Below, piece by piece: positions 1 to 9,008 of a stretch of DNA of 24,106 bases; position 1 is the stretch's first letter, and each line of letters begins with the position of its first letter. This DNA comes from JAYVYM01 sp046593925 (GTDB taxonomy: Bacteria > Actinomycetota > Actinomycetes > Mycobacteriales > SCTD01): assembly GCA_046593925.1 (NCBI GenBank), contig JBKJQN010000059.1, positions 1 to 24,106 of the forward strand, written 5' to 3'. The notes beneath the pieces were generated by a model. It saw only the letters and a program-made list of their open reading frames with translations, made no database searches and was not told where the DNA came from. Position numbers and translations under genes: made by a program.

Positions 1-348
1 GCGACGTCCTGGTCGGGGAGGACCGGCTCCGTTGGCGCTCATCGCGGCTCGGAACACGCCGAGGCCGGGGGTCACCGACCAGCGTTCGCCGTCACACCCG
101 GGGCTGGCCAGCTCGGTCACCTCGTATCGCAGCACCTGCCACCCGCGCAGCGCCGCGGCGAGCCGCCCCGCTGTCCCGGCCCGGCCGAGCCAGCTGATCT
201 CAGCGCGCAGGGAGCCGGGGGCAGCCGCCTGGTCGGACCAGGACAGGCTGGTACGCACCCCGAGCTCGGCGCCGACGGCCCACTCGATGTGGGGCACGAT
301 CGCCGGCGGGCTGGAGTGGACGTAGAGCACTCCGCTGGTGGCGGACAC
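1..348 (-). CDS. DUF3145 domain protein, N-terminal part (runs off window)
   Basis: The reading starts at a GTG with AGGAGG four bases upstream and gives MSATSGVLYVHSSPPAIVPH followed by EWAVGAELGV, RAEISWLGRAGTAGRLAAAL, LRYEVTE and SPGCDGERWSVTPGLGVF. This is the pattern of the actinobacterial DUF3145 family, whose function is unknown and whose members are roughly 165 residues. About 116 codons are visible. After SANGA the reading becomes GPPRPGRR, whereas the family usually continues with a segment like NGDVLVPEDR; one frame over, the same DNA reads VLPDQDV. That suggests a one-base indel near positions 22-30, either a real frameshift or an error at the window edge. It lies downstream of the adenosine deaminase gene on the same strand but behind a strong hairpin, so it is probably transcribed separately. 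Family call from memory of conserved segments. Confidence 0.78.
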   Translation of the reverse strand, partial: MSATSGVLYVHSSPPAIVPHIEWAVGAELGVRTSLSWSDQAAAPGSLRAEISWLGRAGTAGRLAAALRGWQVLRYEVTELASPGCDGERWSVTPGLGVFRAAMSANGAGPPRPGRR

Positions 349-456
349 GGGGCCTCCTGGTGTCGAGGTGCGCCTTCCCCAGCGGCCTCGTACGTCCCAG
401 TCGTCCCGTTGGCCACATCATGCCCTGTCAAATCGCCGCTGACCAGCGCCGCCGAA

Positions 457-506
457 GATCCAGGTCCGCTCAGTGCCGCCCTGGCGATGCTGAGCGGACC
501 TGGATC
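457..506 (-). terminator. perfect 17-bp hairpin after the adenosine deaminase gene
   Basis: GATCCAGGTCCGCTCAG at 457-473 is repeated as an exact inverted copy at 490-506, with a 16-nt loop. The right arm overlaps the stop codon of the adenosine deaminase gene (505-507). There is no clear U-run, as is common for terminators in high-GC actinomycetes. It probably ends adenosine deaminase transcription before the DUF3145 gene. Confidence 0.75.
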
Positions 507-1530
507 ACCCGGGCAGGTCGGGCCCGGTCAGCCAGGCGTCGATGCCGGCCAGCAGGCGCGCGCGGACGTCGGCCGGCGCGGTGGAGCCGCGCACCGAGCA
601 CCGCGCGAGGTCGGCCAACCCCGCGTCGTCCAGCTGCCAGGCGTTGCGGGCGGTCTCGTACTGCGCGAGCAGGCCGGAGCGGAACAGCAGCGGGTCATCC
701 GCCCCCAGCGCCACGGGCACCCCCGCGGCACGCAGCCGCAGGACGGGCACCGCTGCAGCCGACGGGAGCACGCCGAGCGCGACGTTGGACGCCGGGCAGA
801 CCTCGCAGACCACCTGCCGGTCAGCCATCAGCTCGAGCAGCGCAGGGTCCTCCACCGACCGCACGCCATGGCCCAGCCGAACAGCGCCGAGGTCCTCGAC
901 GGCGGCGCGCACCGACCGCGGCCCGCGCAGCTCGCCGGCGTGCGGTAGCGCGACCAGCCCGGCGTCACGGGCCAGCCGGAAAGCCTTCGCGAAGTCCTCC
1001 ATCACCCCGACCGTCTCGTCGTTGGACAGCCCGAGGCCGACGACGCCGTGGCCAGCCCATCGCCGGGCCAGCCGGGCGAGGGTCTCGGCCTCTGCCGGGT
1101 GCCGGGTGCGGTTGGCAGCCAGCACGAGCGCGCTGCCGACCCCGGTCGTGCGGGTGCCCTCGGCGAGGGCGTCGAGCAGCAGCTCGACGGTTGCCGGCAG
1201 GCCACCGAGCCGCGTCGCGTACGAGCTGGGGTCGACCTGCAGCTCGAGCCAGCCGGTACCGGAGGTGGCCTCGTCCTCGACGATCTCCCGGACGACGCGG
1301 CGCACCTCGACCGGCCCGACCAGCACCTCGCGGGCGGCGTCGTACAGCCGTTGGAAGCGCGGCCAGCCCCGGCGGACGGTGACGTCGACGCGGGCGCCGA
1401 GCGGGTCGAGCAGCCCGGCTGGCAGCGCGCGACCCTGGGCAGCGGCCAGCTCGAGCAGCGTCCCGGGCCGCATCCCACCGGTCAGGTGCAGGTGCAGGTG
1501 CGCCTTCGGCAGAGCTGTCAGATCGCGCAC
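505..1530 (-). CDS. add: adenosine deaminase family protein
   Basis: This is a 341-residue amidohydrolase of the adenosine deaminase family, a cytoplasmic purine-salvage enzyme that hydrolytically deaminates adenosine or deoxyadenosine to inosine. The zinc and catalytic residues are visible: HLH in LPKAHLHLHLTGG (about residues 8-19), HAGE in ALPHAGELRGP, the RLGHGV histidine, and the ALGADDPLLF double aspartate. Length matches the family (about 330-350). The start chosen is GTG at 1530, which gives VRDLTALPKAHLHLHL; a longer open frame upstream only runs antisense through parE. The substrate-loop position after HLHL reads TGG rather than the EG or DG common in classical ADA, so the true substrate could be another 6-aminopurine derivative. 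It is divergent from parE with 81 bp between starts and ends in a perfect hairpin. No Shine-Dalgarno is seen; CACGCT lies 6 nt before the start. Confidence 0.88.
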   Translation of the reverse strand: MRDLTALPKAHLHLHLTGGMRPGTLLELAAAQGRALPAGLLDPLGARVDVTVRRGWPRFQRLYDAAREVLVGPVEVRRVVREIVEDEATSGTGWLELQVDPSSYATRLGGLPATVELLLDALAEGTRTTGVGSALVLAANRTRHPAEAETLARLARRWAGHGVVGLGLSNDETVGVMEDFAKAFRLARDAGLVALPHAGELRGPRSVRAAVEDLGAVRLGHGVRSVEDPALLELMADRQVVCEVCPASNVALGVLPSAAAVPVLRLRAAGVPVALGADDPLLFRSGLLAQYETARNAWQLDDAGLADLARCSVRGSTAPADVRARLLAGIDAWLTGPDLPG

Positions 1531-1611
1531 ACAGCCAGCGTGCCGCACCGGCCGCGGAGCCGCGCCGGCTGGCAGACTGCAGCCAGCCCCAGCCCGGACG
1601 ACAGGAGCCGT

Positions 1612-3672
1612 GTGACCCGCCCCGCACCGCTCGACCCGCCTCCCACCAGCACGTACGACGCCCGTAGCCTGTCGGTGCTCGAAGGCCTGGAGGCCGTTCG
1701 CAAGCGCCCCGGGATGTACATCGGCTCGACCGACTCCAAAGGCCTGACCCACCTGGCCTACGAGATCATCGACAACGCGGTCGACGAGGCGCTGGCCGGG
1801 CACTGCGAGCACGTCGAGGTCGTCCTGCACGACGACGGCTCGGTCGAGGTCACCGACGACGGCCGCGGGATCCCGGTCGACGTGGAGCCCAGGAGCGGCC
1901 TGACCGGCGTCGAGCTGGTCCTCACGAAACTGCATGCGGGCGGCAAGTTCGGTGGCGCCGGCTACAAGACCTCCGGTGGCCTGCACGGCGTCGGCGCCTC
2001 GGTCGTCAACGCGCTGTCGGCCCGGCTCGACGCGGTCGTCCGACGCGGTGGGCGGGTGCACACGATGAGCTTCCAGCGCGGGGTGCCGGGCACGTTCGCC
2101 GACGGCGGGCCGGGCGCCTTCACGCCAAGGGCCGGTCTCTCGATCGCCGGCAAGGCACCGCGGGGGGCCACCGGGACGTCGGTGCGCTGGTGGCCCGACC
2201 TCCCGCTGTTCAGCAAGGGCTCCGGCGTGGACGTCGAGCAGCTGCGGTCGCGCCTGCGGCAGACGGCCTTCCTGGTGCCGGGCCTGGAGCTGACGATCCG
2301 CGGCGTCGGGGCCCCGGACGAGACGTTCCGCTTCGACGGCGGCACCGTCGACTTCGCCGAGCACCTGGCCGCCGACGGCGCCGTGTGCGACCCCGTGCAC
2401 CTGGTCGGTGAGGGCACCTTCCGCGAGACCGTGCCGGTGCTCGACGCGGACGGCCACCTGGCCACCCGGGAGGTCGAGCGCACCTGCGAGGTCGACGTCG
2501 CGCTGCGCTGGGGCGTCGGCTACGACACGACGGTCCAGAGCTTCTGCAACGTCGTGGCGACCGGCCACGGCGGCACCCACCAGACCGGCTTCGAGCGCGC
2601 CCTGCTCAAGACCCTCAACGATGCGGCGAAGGCGGCCCGCGTGCTGCGGGTCAACGACGACAACCTCACCAGGGACGACGTCCTGGAGGGGCTCACCGCC
2701 GTCGTGACGGTCCGGCTGCCCGAGCCTCAATACCTCGGGCAGACGAAGGATGAGCTCGGCACCCCCGGTGTCACGAAGATTGTCAACGAGGTGGTCAGCC
2801 GCGGCCTGCGCACCGCCTTCCTGGAGGATCGCAAGCGCAAGGCGCAGGTCCGTACGGTGCTGGAGAAAGTCGTCGCCGCCGCCAAGACCCGGCAGGCCGC
2901 CAAAGCCCACAAGGACGCCGCCCGGCGCAAGACCGCGCTGGAGTCCAGCACCCTGCCCGCCAAGCTTGCCGACTGCCGGTCGACCGACGTCAGCCGTACC
3001 GAGCTCTGGCTGGTCGAGGGCGACAGCGCGCTAGGCACCGGAAAGCTTGCGCGCAACTCGGAGTTCCAGGCGCTGCTCCCCCTCCGCGGCAAGATCCTCA
3101 ACGTCCAGAAGGCCGGCGTGTCGGAGATGCTCGGCAACGCCGAGTGCGCCGCGATCATCCAGGTGGTCGGCGCCGGCACCGGCCGGACGTTCGACCTCGA
3201 GCAGATGCGGTACGGCAAGGTCGTGCTGATGATGGACGCCGACGTCGACGGCGCCCACATCCGCTGCCTGCTCATCACCTTGTTCGCGCGCTACATGCGC
3301 CCGGTGATCGAGCAGGGCAGGCTGTACGCCGCCGTGCCGCCGTTGCACCGGATCGAAGTCGCCGGCTCGAAAGCGCCCATCTATACCTACTCCGAGAAGC
3401 AGATGCAGGGCGAGCTGAAGAGGATCGCGGCTCGCGGCGCCCGGGTGAAGGGTCAGATCCAGCGCTACAAGGGGCTCGGCGAGATGGACCCCGACCAGCT
3501 GGCCGACACCACGATGCACCCGGCCACCCGCACGCTGCGCCGGATCAGGGGCGGCGAGGCCGAGGCGGCCGAGCGGGCGCTGGAGCTGCTGATGGGCAAT
3601 GACGTCGCCCCACGCCGCGACTTCATCGTCGCCAACGCCGCGCGGGTCGACCGCGACGCCCTCGACACCTGA
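1612..3672 (+). CDS. parE: DNA topoisomerase IV subunit B (ParE)
   Basis: A 686-residue type IIA topoisomerase ATPase subunit, which with ParC decatenates daughter chromosomes. The N-terminal GHKL ATPase is complete: EIIDNAVDEA (E51, N55), TDDGRGIP (about 81-88) and SGGLHGVGASVVNALS (121-136). The TOPRIM region has VEGDS with catalytic E469 and the metal-binding DADVDG aspartates at 542-546. The EGDSALGTGK form, in place of EGDSAGGSAK, is what I recall from actinobacterial ParE paralogues and argues for ParE over GyrB; pairing with parC supports this. The start is GTG at 1612 with AGGAG four bases upstream; an open frame extends further left but runs antisense through the deaminase gene. Its TGA shares one base with the parC ATG (TGATG), indicating translational coupling. 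Confidence 0.93.
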   Translation: MTRPAPLDPPPTSTYDARSLSVLEGLEAVRKRPGMYIGSTDSKGLTHLAYEIIDNAVDEALAGHCEHVEVVLHDDGSVEVTDDGRGIPVDVEPRSGLTGVELVLTKLHAGGKFGGAGYKTSGGLHGVGASVVNALSARLDAVVRRGGRVHTMSFQRGVPGTFADGGPGAFTPRAGLSIAGKAPRGATGTSVRWWPDLPLFSKGSGVDVEQLRSRLRQTAFLVPGLELTIRGVGAPDETFRFDGGTVDFAEHLAADGAVCDPVHLVGEGTFRETVPVLDADGHLATREVERTCEVDVALRWGVGYDTTVQSFCNVVATGHGGTHQTGFERALLKTLNDAAKAARVLRVNDDNLTRDDVLEGLTAVVTVRLPEPQYLGQTKDELGTPGVTKIVNEVVSRGLRTAFLEDRKRKAQVRTVLEKVVAAAKTRQAAKAHKDAARRKTALESSTLPAKLADCRSTDVSRTELWLVEGDSALGTGKLARNSEFQALLPLRGKILNVQKAGVSEMLGNAECAAIIQVVGAGTGRTFDLEQMRYGKVVLMMDADVDGAHIRCLLITLFARYMRPVIEQGRLYAAVPPLHRIEVAGSKAPIYTYSEKQMQGELKRIAARGARVKGQIQRYKGLGEMDPDQLADTTMHPATRTLRRIRGGEAEAAERALELLMGNDVAPRRDFIVANAARVDRDALDT

Positions 3673-6170
3673 TGCCCCCGCGCCGGCGGCAGACCCGCAG
3701 CGACATCGCACCTTTCGAGGGCGAGGGCACGATCCTCGAGACCAGCCTGGTCGAGGAGATCGAGAGCTCCTACCTCGACTACTCCTACAGCGTCATCTAC
3801 TCGCGGGCGCTGCCAGACGCCCGCGACGGCCTGAAACCGGTGCACCGCCGCATCCTGTACGCAATGGCGGAGGACGGGCTGCGCCCCGACCGGCCATACG
3901 TCAAGAGCGCCCGGGTCGTCGGCAGCGTCATGGGCAAGTACCACCCGCACGGCGACGGCGCGATCTACGACGCGATGGTGCGCCTCGCCCAGCCCTTCAG
4001 CCTGCGGGTGCCGCTGATCGACGGGCACGGCAACTGGGGGTCGCCGGACGCCGGCCCGGCTGCCTCGCGTTACACCGAGTGCCGCCTGACGCCGGCGGCG
4101 CTGTTGATGACCGACACCCTGGACGAGCAGACCGTCGACGTCGAGGACAACTACGACGGCAGCCTGACCCAGCCGTCGGTGCTGCCGGCGGCCTTCCCCA
4201 ACCTGCTCGTCAACGGCACCAGCGGCATCGCCGTCGGGATGGCCACCAACATGATCCCGCACAACCTGGTGGAGGTCGTCAACGCCGCGAGGCACCTGCT
4301 CGAGCAGCCGGGGGCCGACCTCGACGACCTCATGCGGTACGTGCCGGGGCCCGACCTGCCGACCGGCGGCCAGCTGCTGGGGATGACCGAGGTGCGGGCG
4401 GCGTACGAGACGGGGCGCGGAGTCGTACGGATGCGGGCGACTGCGGAGATCGGTGCGCTCCCGCGCGGCAGGAGCTCGGTCACCGTCACCGAGCTGCCGT
4501 ACGGCGTCGGCGCCGAACGGGTCATCGCGAAGGTCAAGGAGCTGGTGCTCAGCAAGAAGCTGCTCGGCATCGCCGACCTGAAAGACCTCACCGACCGCTC
4601 GCTCGGCACCCAGCTGGTGATCGACGTCAAAGCCGGCTTCAACCCGCAGGCCGTACTGGCCGAGCTGTACCGGCTAACCCCGCTCGAGGAGAGCTTCGGG
4701 ATCAACAACGTTGCCCTGGTCGACGGCCAGCCGCGCACGCTGGGGCTGAAATCCCTGCTGCAGGTCTTCCTGGACCACAGGGTCGACGTCGTCACCCGCC
4801 GTACGCGGTTCCGGCTGCGCAAGGCGCAGGAGCGCGCGCACCTGGTCGAGGGGCTGCTGATCGCACTCGACGCGATCGACGAGGTCGTGCGGATCATCCG
4901 CGGCTCGCAGGACGCCGCGCAGGCACGCGCCGGGCTGGTCGCGCAGATCGGCCTGACGGAGGTGCAGGCGACGTACGTGCTGGACATGCAGCTGCGCAGG
5001 CTGGTGGCCCTGGAGGTCGAGCGGCTGCGCGCCGAGCTGGCCGAGCTGCGCGCCACCATCGCCGAGCTCGAGCGCATCCTGGCCGACCCGGCGGTCCTGC
5101 GCGGCGTCGTCGCGCAGGAGCTGGCCGACGTCGCCCGCGAGCACGGCACGCCCCGGCGCACCGTCCTGGTCGGCGGCGACCTGAAGGCGCTGGTCACCGC
5201 GTGCAGCGCCGCCCTCGAGGTGGCCGACGACCCGGTGGACGTGCTGTTGTCGTCAGCGGGGCTCCTGGCCCGCACGCCGGTCGTGATGGAGGACCCGCGT
5301 CCCGGCAGCAGACGGCACCGCCACGACGTCATCGTCAGCGGGGTCCGCGCGACGGCCCGCGGCCAGGTCGGGTTGGTGACCACCGCCGGCCGGGTGCTGC
5401 GGCTCGGCGTGCTCGACCTGCCGGCGGTTCCCGGTGTCACGACCGGCGCGCTGTCGTTGCGCGGTGGCGCCCCTGCCAGCGAGTTCGTCGGTTTGGGGCG
5501 AGGCGAGCGGGTCCTGGCGCTGACGACGTACGACCCGGGCTCGACCGGGCTGGCGCTCGCGACCCGGCTCGGCATCGTCAAGCGGGTCGGCCCCGACTGG
5601 CCGACCCGCCTGGACGCCGTGGAGGTCGTCGCGCTGCGTCCCGGCGACGAGGTCGTCGGTGCGGTCGAGCTGGACGACGGCGAGGAGGAGCTGGTGCTGT
5701 TCACCTCCACCGCCGACCTGCTGCGCTTCCCCGCCTCGGCGGTACGGCCGCAGGGACGGCTGGCGACAGGCATCGCCGGTGTCAAGCTCGCGGCCGGCGC
5801 CGTGGTCGTCGGGTTCAGCGCGGTGCGGCTCGAGGGCGGCGACACGCTGTTCGAGGAGCCCGTCGTGGTGACCGGGGCTGGGCTGGCTGCACACGGCAAA
5901 GGTCCCGGCACCGTCAGCAGCGTCAAGGTCACACCGCTGTCGGAGTACCCCCGCAAGGGCCGGGCCACGGGTGGCGTACGCGTGCAGCGGCTGCTCTCGG
6001 GCGAGAGCCGGCTCGTCCTTGGCTGGGCCGGCCCCGCCTCTGCCTGGGCCGCGGCTGCCGGGGGTGACCCGGTGGAGCTCCCGGCGCCCGACGGGCGCCG
6101 GGACGGCTCCGGAACGCCTGTCGACCGGCCCCCGGTCGCGGTCGGTCAGGCCTACCTGCCGGGTCGCTGA
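3672..6170 (+). CDS. parC: DNA topoisomerase IV subunit A (ParC)
   Basis: An 832-residue DNA breakage-reunion subunit of type IIA topoisomerase. The winged-helix region carries LPDARDGLKPVHRRILYAM (48-65), HPHGDGAIYD (91-100) and the catalytic tyrosine Y134 in ASRYTECRL. A conserved tower segment (VNGTSGIAVGMATNMIPHNL) and a helical coiled-coil (about 430-480, rich in LRAELAELRATIAELE) follow. The C-terminal half is a degenerate beta-pinwheel, and I see no canonical GyrA-box (QRRGGRG), which fits ParC rather than GyrA. The residue matching E. coli GyrA Ser83 is Gly96, while the Asp87 equivalent is kept (D100). It is the second gene of the parE-parC operon and ends at TGA 6168-6170, convergent with the secreted BNR gene across a shared hairpin. 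Confidence 0.93.
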   Translation: MPPRRRQTRSDIAPFEGEGTILETSLVEEIESSYLDYSYSVIYSRALPDARDGLKPVHRRILYAMAEDGLRPDRPYVKSARVVGSVMGKYHPHGDGAIYDAMVRLAQPFSLRVPLIDGHGNWGSPDAGPAASRYTECRLTPAALLMTDTLDEQTVDVEDNYDGSLTQPSVLPAAFPNLLVNGTSGIAVGMATNMIPHNLVEVVNAARHLLEQPGADLDDLMRYVPGPDLPTGGQLLGMTEVRAAYETGRGVVRMRATAEIGALPRGRSSVTVTELPYGVGAERVIAKVKELVLSKKLLGIADLKDLTDRSLGTQLVIDVKAGFNPQAVLAELYRLTPLEESFGINNVALVDGQPRTLGLKSLLQVFLDHRVDVVTRRTRFRLRKAQERAHLVEGLLIALDAIDEVVRIIRGSQDAAQARAGLVAQIGLTEVQATYVLDMQLRRLVALEVERLRAELAELRATIAELERILADPAVLRGVVAQELADVAREHGTPRRTVLVGGDLKALVTACSAALEVADDPVDVLLSSAGLLARTPVVMEDPRPGSRRHRHDVIVSGVRATARGQVGLVTTAGRVLRLGVLDLPAVPGVTTGALSLRGGAPASEFVGLGRGERVLALTTYDPGSTGLALATRLGIVKRVGPDWPTRLDAVEVVALRPGDEVVGAVELDDGEEELVLFTSTADLLRFPASAVRPQGRLATGIAGVKLAAGAVVVGFSAVRLEGGDTLFEEPVVVTGAGLAAHGKGPGTVSSVKVTPLSEYPRKGRATGGVRVQRLLSGESRLVLGWAGPASAWAAAAGGDPVELPAPDGRRDGSGTPVDRPPVAVGQAYLPGR

Positions 6171-6195
6171 CCCCGCAGGGAGCAGCCGGACGCAC

Positions 6196-6234
6196 GTCAT
6201 CCCGGCCTCGCGACAGGCGCGGGACCGGGACGAC
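6196..6234. terminator. bidirectional hairpin between convergent parC and BNR genes
   Basis: GTCATCCCGG (6196-6205) pairs with CCGGGACGAC (6225-6234), with an inner CGCG/CGCG stem (6209-6212 with 6218-6221). The single mismatch becomes a G-U wobble in minus-strand RNA, so the stem is best for the BNR transcript but works for both. It sits 25 bp after parC and 13 bp after the BNR gene's stop. Confidence 0.6.
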
Positions 6235-6247
6235 GAGCAACAGCCGG

Positions 6248-8941
6248 CTAGAGCTGGCCGGTCCGGAAACCCCAGATACCGCGGCCGTGCGTCGCCGCGT
6301 AGAGCACGCCGTCAGGCCCGACCGACAGGTCGGTCACGGTGACCGCCGGCAGGTTGCCGCCCAGGCGAGCCCAGGCCAGCAGCGTGCCCGGAGCCTTGCG
6401 ATCGGCCACGAAGACGCCGAGGTCAGTGGCCAGCACGACCTTGCCCCCGACGACCTGAATGTCGTCGGCGGGGACGTCGGGCAGGTTGCCGGAGACGTCC
6501 TTGAAGGTCTGGCCGCCGTCGGTGGACTCGAACAGGTGGCCGGTGCCTGCGTCGGGGCCCTCGGTCCAGCGGCGGCTAAAGCCGTTGGAGGCCACCAGCA
6601 CGTGCCGGACGTCGGACGGGTCGACCCAGATGCCCTGGACGAAGCGGTTGGGCAGCCCCGATGCCGCGAGGACGGTCGTCGTCCAGCCGCCACCGGGCGC
6701 CGGCTCGACGCGGGCCAGGCCGCGTGCGAAGCCGGTGTTGTTGCACGGCCCGCAGAAGCCGGCGTACGCCGTGTCGTGCGCGCTGCCGACCTGTGTCGTG
6801 GAGTTGGGCACACCGTTGTTGGCACCGAGATTCGCGGCCTCGACCCAGTCGCTGCCGCTGGCGATCCCGAAGCCCTTGCCGTTGAACCAGACCGAGTTGC
6901 CGCCGGCGAACCAGTGGTCCGGGTTGGTGGAGTCGGCCTCGATCGGGGCGATGAAGCGGGGCGCAGCATCCAGCGGTGCGATGTTGACGGTGCCTGGCTT
7001 CGTGCCGTCGGTGGCGCCGCACGGCGTCACCGTCTTGCGCAGCGCCAGATAGACGTACTCACCGACCGCGTTGCAGCCGTTGGCCGGGTCGACCAAGGTG
7101 TCACCGCCGTCCCCGCCGAAGTTCGAGCCCATCTTGCCGCGGCCACCGGCGTTGGCCGGGAAGAAGGCCCCGTCGCCCGGGTCGGTGGACGTGCCGTCGG
7201 GACGCAGCCCGCGCAGCACCGACCCGCCGTTGTCCTGCAGTCCACCCGAGAGCACGACGCCGCCGAGCTGCGCGTCCTTGCCCGCCGCGGCGGAGTAGTA
7301 CTGAAGGGAGTGCAGGCCGGCGTTCTGGTCGTGCCAGTCGGTCGCGTTGCCATTGGCGTTGATCGCCGTGCTCGCGACCGGTCGCGAGTACACGCCGCCG
7401 TCGTTGCCGACGAAGACGCTGCCGCCGGAGAACAGCACGTCGTGCTGGTCGGAGTGCGTGGTCAGCGGGCAGCTGTTCTTGCTGCGGTCGAGGTTGTAGC
7501 AGGGGAAGGAGAAGTTCCAGTACGGGCCGACGGCCTTCCAGTCCTGACCGCCGTTGCGCGTCTCGTAGACCTCTTCCAGACCGAGGTAGACGTGCTGCGG
7601 GTCCTTCGGGTCGACCGCCAGGAACTGGTTGTACCAAGCCTGGATCCCCGGCTGGTAGCCCGGTCCGACGAGGTCGCGACGCAGTGCCGAGCCGGTCGTG
7701 TTGGCCAGCTTGGGCGAGTCCGCGATCTGCGTCCACGGACCACCGGGCGAGCCGTTCCTGGACACGTAGACGCCACCCAGCACCGTCGGTGATCCGGCGG
7801 TGTTGATCTTCTTCAGCGACTGGATGACGGCGTACAGGGTGCTGCCGTCCGCCGAGTAGGCGAACGTGGTGTTGCCGATGTCGTCGCTGGCGAGCCCCGA
7901 CGGAGTGACGCGCTTGAACGTGCCGGCTGCGCCCCCGGCGTCGCTGACGTAGAAGCCGTTGCCGTAGTAGGTGATGTCGGTGCTGCTACGCCAGCCTGCT
8001 GCGGCGAGCACGACACCCGGCCGGCCCGGCCGGCTGATGACGTCGTTGACGATGTTGGCGTACGGCGCCTCGCTGTTCGTCGGGTCGCCGAGGGCAGCCG
8101 GGTTGTTGATGAACACCCGCGTCCAGCCCGCGTCACCCCGGTCTGACGTCCGCCACAGACCCTTGCTGGTCGCCGCGTACACCGCACCGGCGCCGTCGAA
8201 CTGCAGCTTGTTGATCGTGGTGCCGGCGAGCGGGTTGCCGCCCCGGGCGGCGAGGTCGTCGCCGACCCGGTTGCCGGGGGTGAACTCCTGGCCGGCGCCG
8301 CGCGCCGCGCCACTGCCACTCTGCGCGAGGCGGTACACACCGCTGCCCACGTACGACGTGGCACTGGTGTTGGCCTCACCGGTGGCCAGCCACAGAGCGC
8401 CGTCCGGCCCGGTCGCGAGGTCACCGGTCGACAGCGACGGCAGCCGGTCGCTGATCGGCGTCCAGGTATCGCCGTGGTCAGGGCTCCGGAAGACACCGCC
8501 GTTGGCCGCGCCGGCGTACGTCGTCTGGTGGTCCGGCGAGTCGGCGAGCGCCACGACTCGGCCGGACGTCAGGCCCTGGCCGGCTGTGGAGTTGTTGTTG
8601 GGACTGTCCCGGTAGCGCAGGTCGTCCGAGTCGTAGGGCACCTTCGTCGACTCGGTCCAGGCGCCGCCAGCCGTCGGCAGCTGCTGCGCGGCGGCGTAGG
8701 CCGCGCCGTAGGCACCCGGGCGGACGGCCCCCGGCGCGTTACGGGCCTGCGCCTCCTGCTCGGCGGAGGTGAGGGCGTCGTTCGCCCCGCCCTTCGCCAG
8801 GCCGGGGGTGGGGAGCTGGTGGCGGGCGTTGGACGTGGCGGCGGCCACCGAGGTCGCGCCGGTGCCGGTCAGGGCGAGCGCGGTGAGGCCGGTCGCGGCG
8901 GTGACCGCCAGGGCCAACCGGCGCGTAGAGCGTGCGGACAA
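6248..8941 (-). CDS. secreted BNR/Asp-box repeat beta-propeller protein
   Basis: An 897-residue exported protein. The N-terminus (MSARSTRRLALAVTAATGLT, then a hydrophobic Ala-rich stretch) is a typical signal peptide, with cleavage likely near SVAAA about residue 35. The mature part holds repeated Asp-box (BNR) motifs, such as SPDHGDTW (153-160), SDRGDAGW, TRNGGQDW and STDGGQTF near the C-terminus. These are the signature of sialidase/VPS10-like beta-propellers. I cannot assign an enzymatic substrate: the sialidase Arg triad is not evident and many actinobacterial relatives are uncharacterised WD40/YVTN/BNR-like exoproteins. The start is TTG at 8941 with GGAAGG about 8-9 nt upstream. It is monocistronic, with a concentric dyad in its upstream region and a convergent hairpin downstream. 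Glycosidase or cell-wall binding roles are both possible. Confidence 0.82.
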   Translation of the reverse strand: MSARSTRRLALAVTAATGLTALALTGTGATSVAAATSNARHQLPTPGLAKGGANDALTSAEQEAQARNAPGAVRPGAYGAAYAAAQQLPTAGGAWTESTKVPYDSDDLRYRDSPNNNSTAGQGLTSGRVVALADSPDHQTTYAGAANGGVFRSPDHGDTWTPISDRLPSLSTGDLATGPDGALWLATGEANTSATSYVGSGVYRLAQSGSGAARGAGQEFTPGNRVGDDLAARGGNPLAGTTINKLQFDGAGAVYAATSKGLWRTSDRGDAGWTRVFINNPAALGDPTNSEAPYANIVNDVISRPGRPGVVLAAAGWRSSTDITYYGNGFYVSDAGGAAGTFKRVTPSGLASDDIGNTTFAYSADGSTLYAVIQSLKKINTAGSPTVLGGVYVSRNGSPGGPWTQIADSPKLANTTGSALRRDLVGPGYQPGIQAWYNQFLAVDPKDPQHVYLGLEEVYETRNGGQDWKAVGPYWNFSFPCYNLDRSKNSCPLTTHSDQHDVLFSGGSVFVGNDGGVYSRPVASTAINANGNATDWHDQNAGLHSLQYYSAAAGKDAQLGGVVLSGGLQDNGGSVLRGLRPDGTSTDPGDGAFFPANAGGRGKMGSNFGGDGGDTLVDPANGCNAVGEYVYLALRKTVTPCGATDGTKPGTVNIAPLDAAPRFIAPIEADSTNPDHWFAGGNSVWFNGKGFGIASGSDWVEAANLGANNGVPNSTTQVGSAHDTAYAGFCGPCNNTGFARGLARVEPAPGGGWTTTVLAASGLPNRFVQGIWVDPSDVRHVLVASNGFSRRWTEGPDAGTGHLFESTDGGQTFKDVSGNLPDVPADDIQVVGGKVVLATDLGVFVADRKAPGTLLAWARLGGNLPAVTVTDLSVGPDGVLYAATHGRGIWGFRTGQL

Positions 8942-9008
8942 AGGATCGTGCCTTCCGACGGGAGGCGCCCCGGTGTGGGCGACCGCCGGAACGTACGTCT
9001 CCGGAGCG

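Noticed and set aside
426..431. TTGACA on the minus strand ahead of the DUF3145 gene, a perfect -35.
   Set aside because: No -10 hexamer is found 16-19 nt downstream, so I cannot support a promoter.
1531..2910. Upstream extension of the deaminase frame antisense to parE.
   Set aside because: The family N-terminus begins at LPKAHLHLHL near 1530; the extension has no homology and covers parE's ATPase domain.
3599..6067. Very long open frames overlapping parC on both strands (plus frame 3599-6067, minus frame 4151-5968).
   Set aside because: They are shadows of parC in high-GC DNA; they are Arg/Ala/Pro-rich or Ser/Thr-rich with no motifs, while the parC frame has full family signatures.
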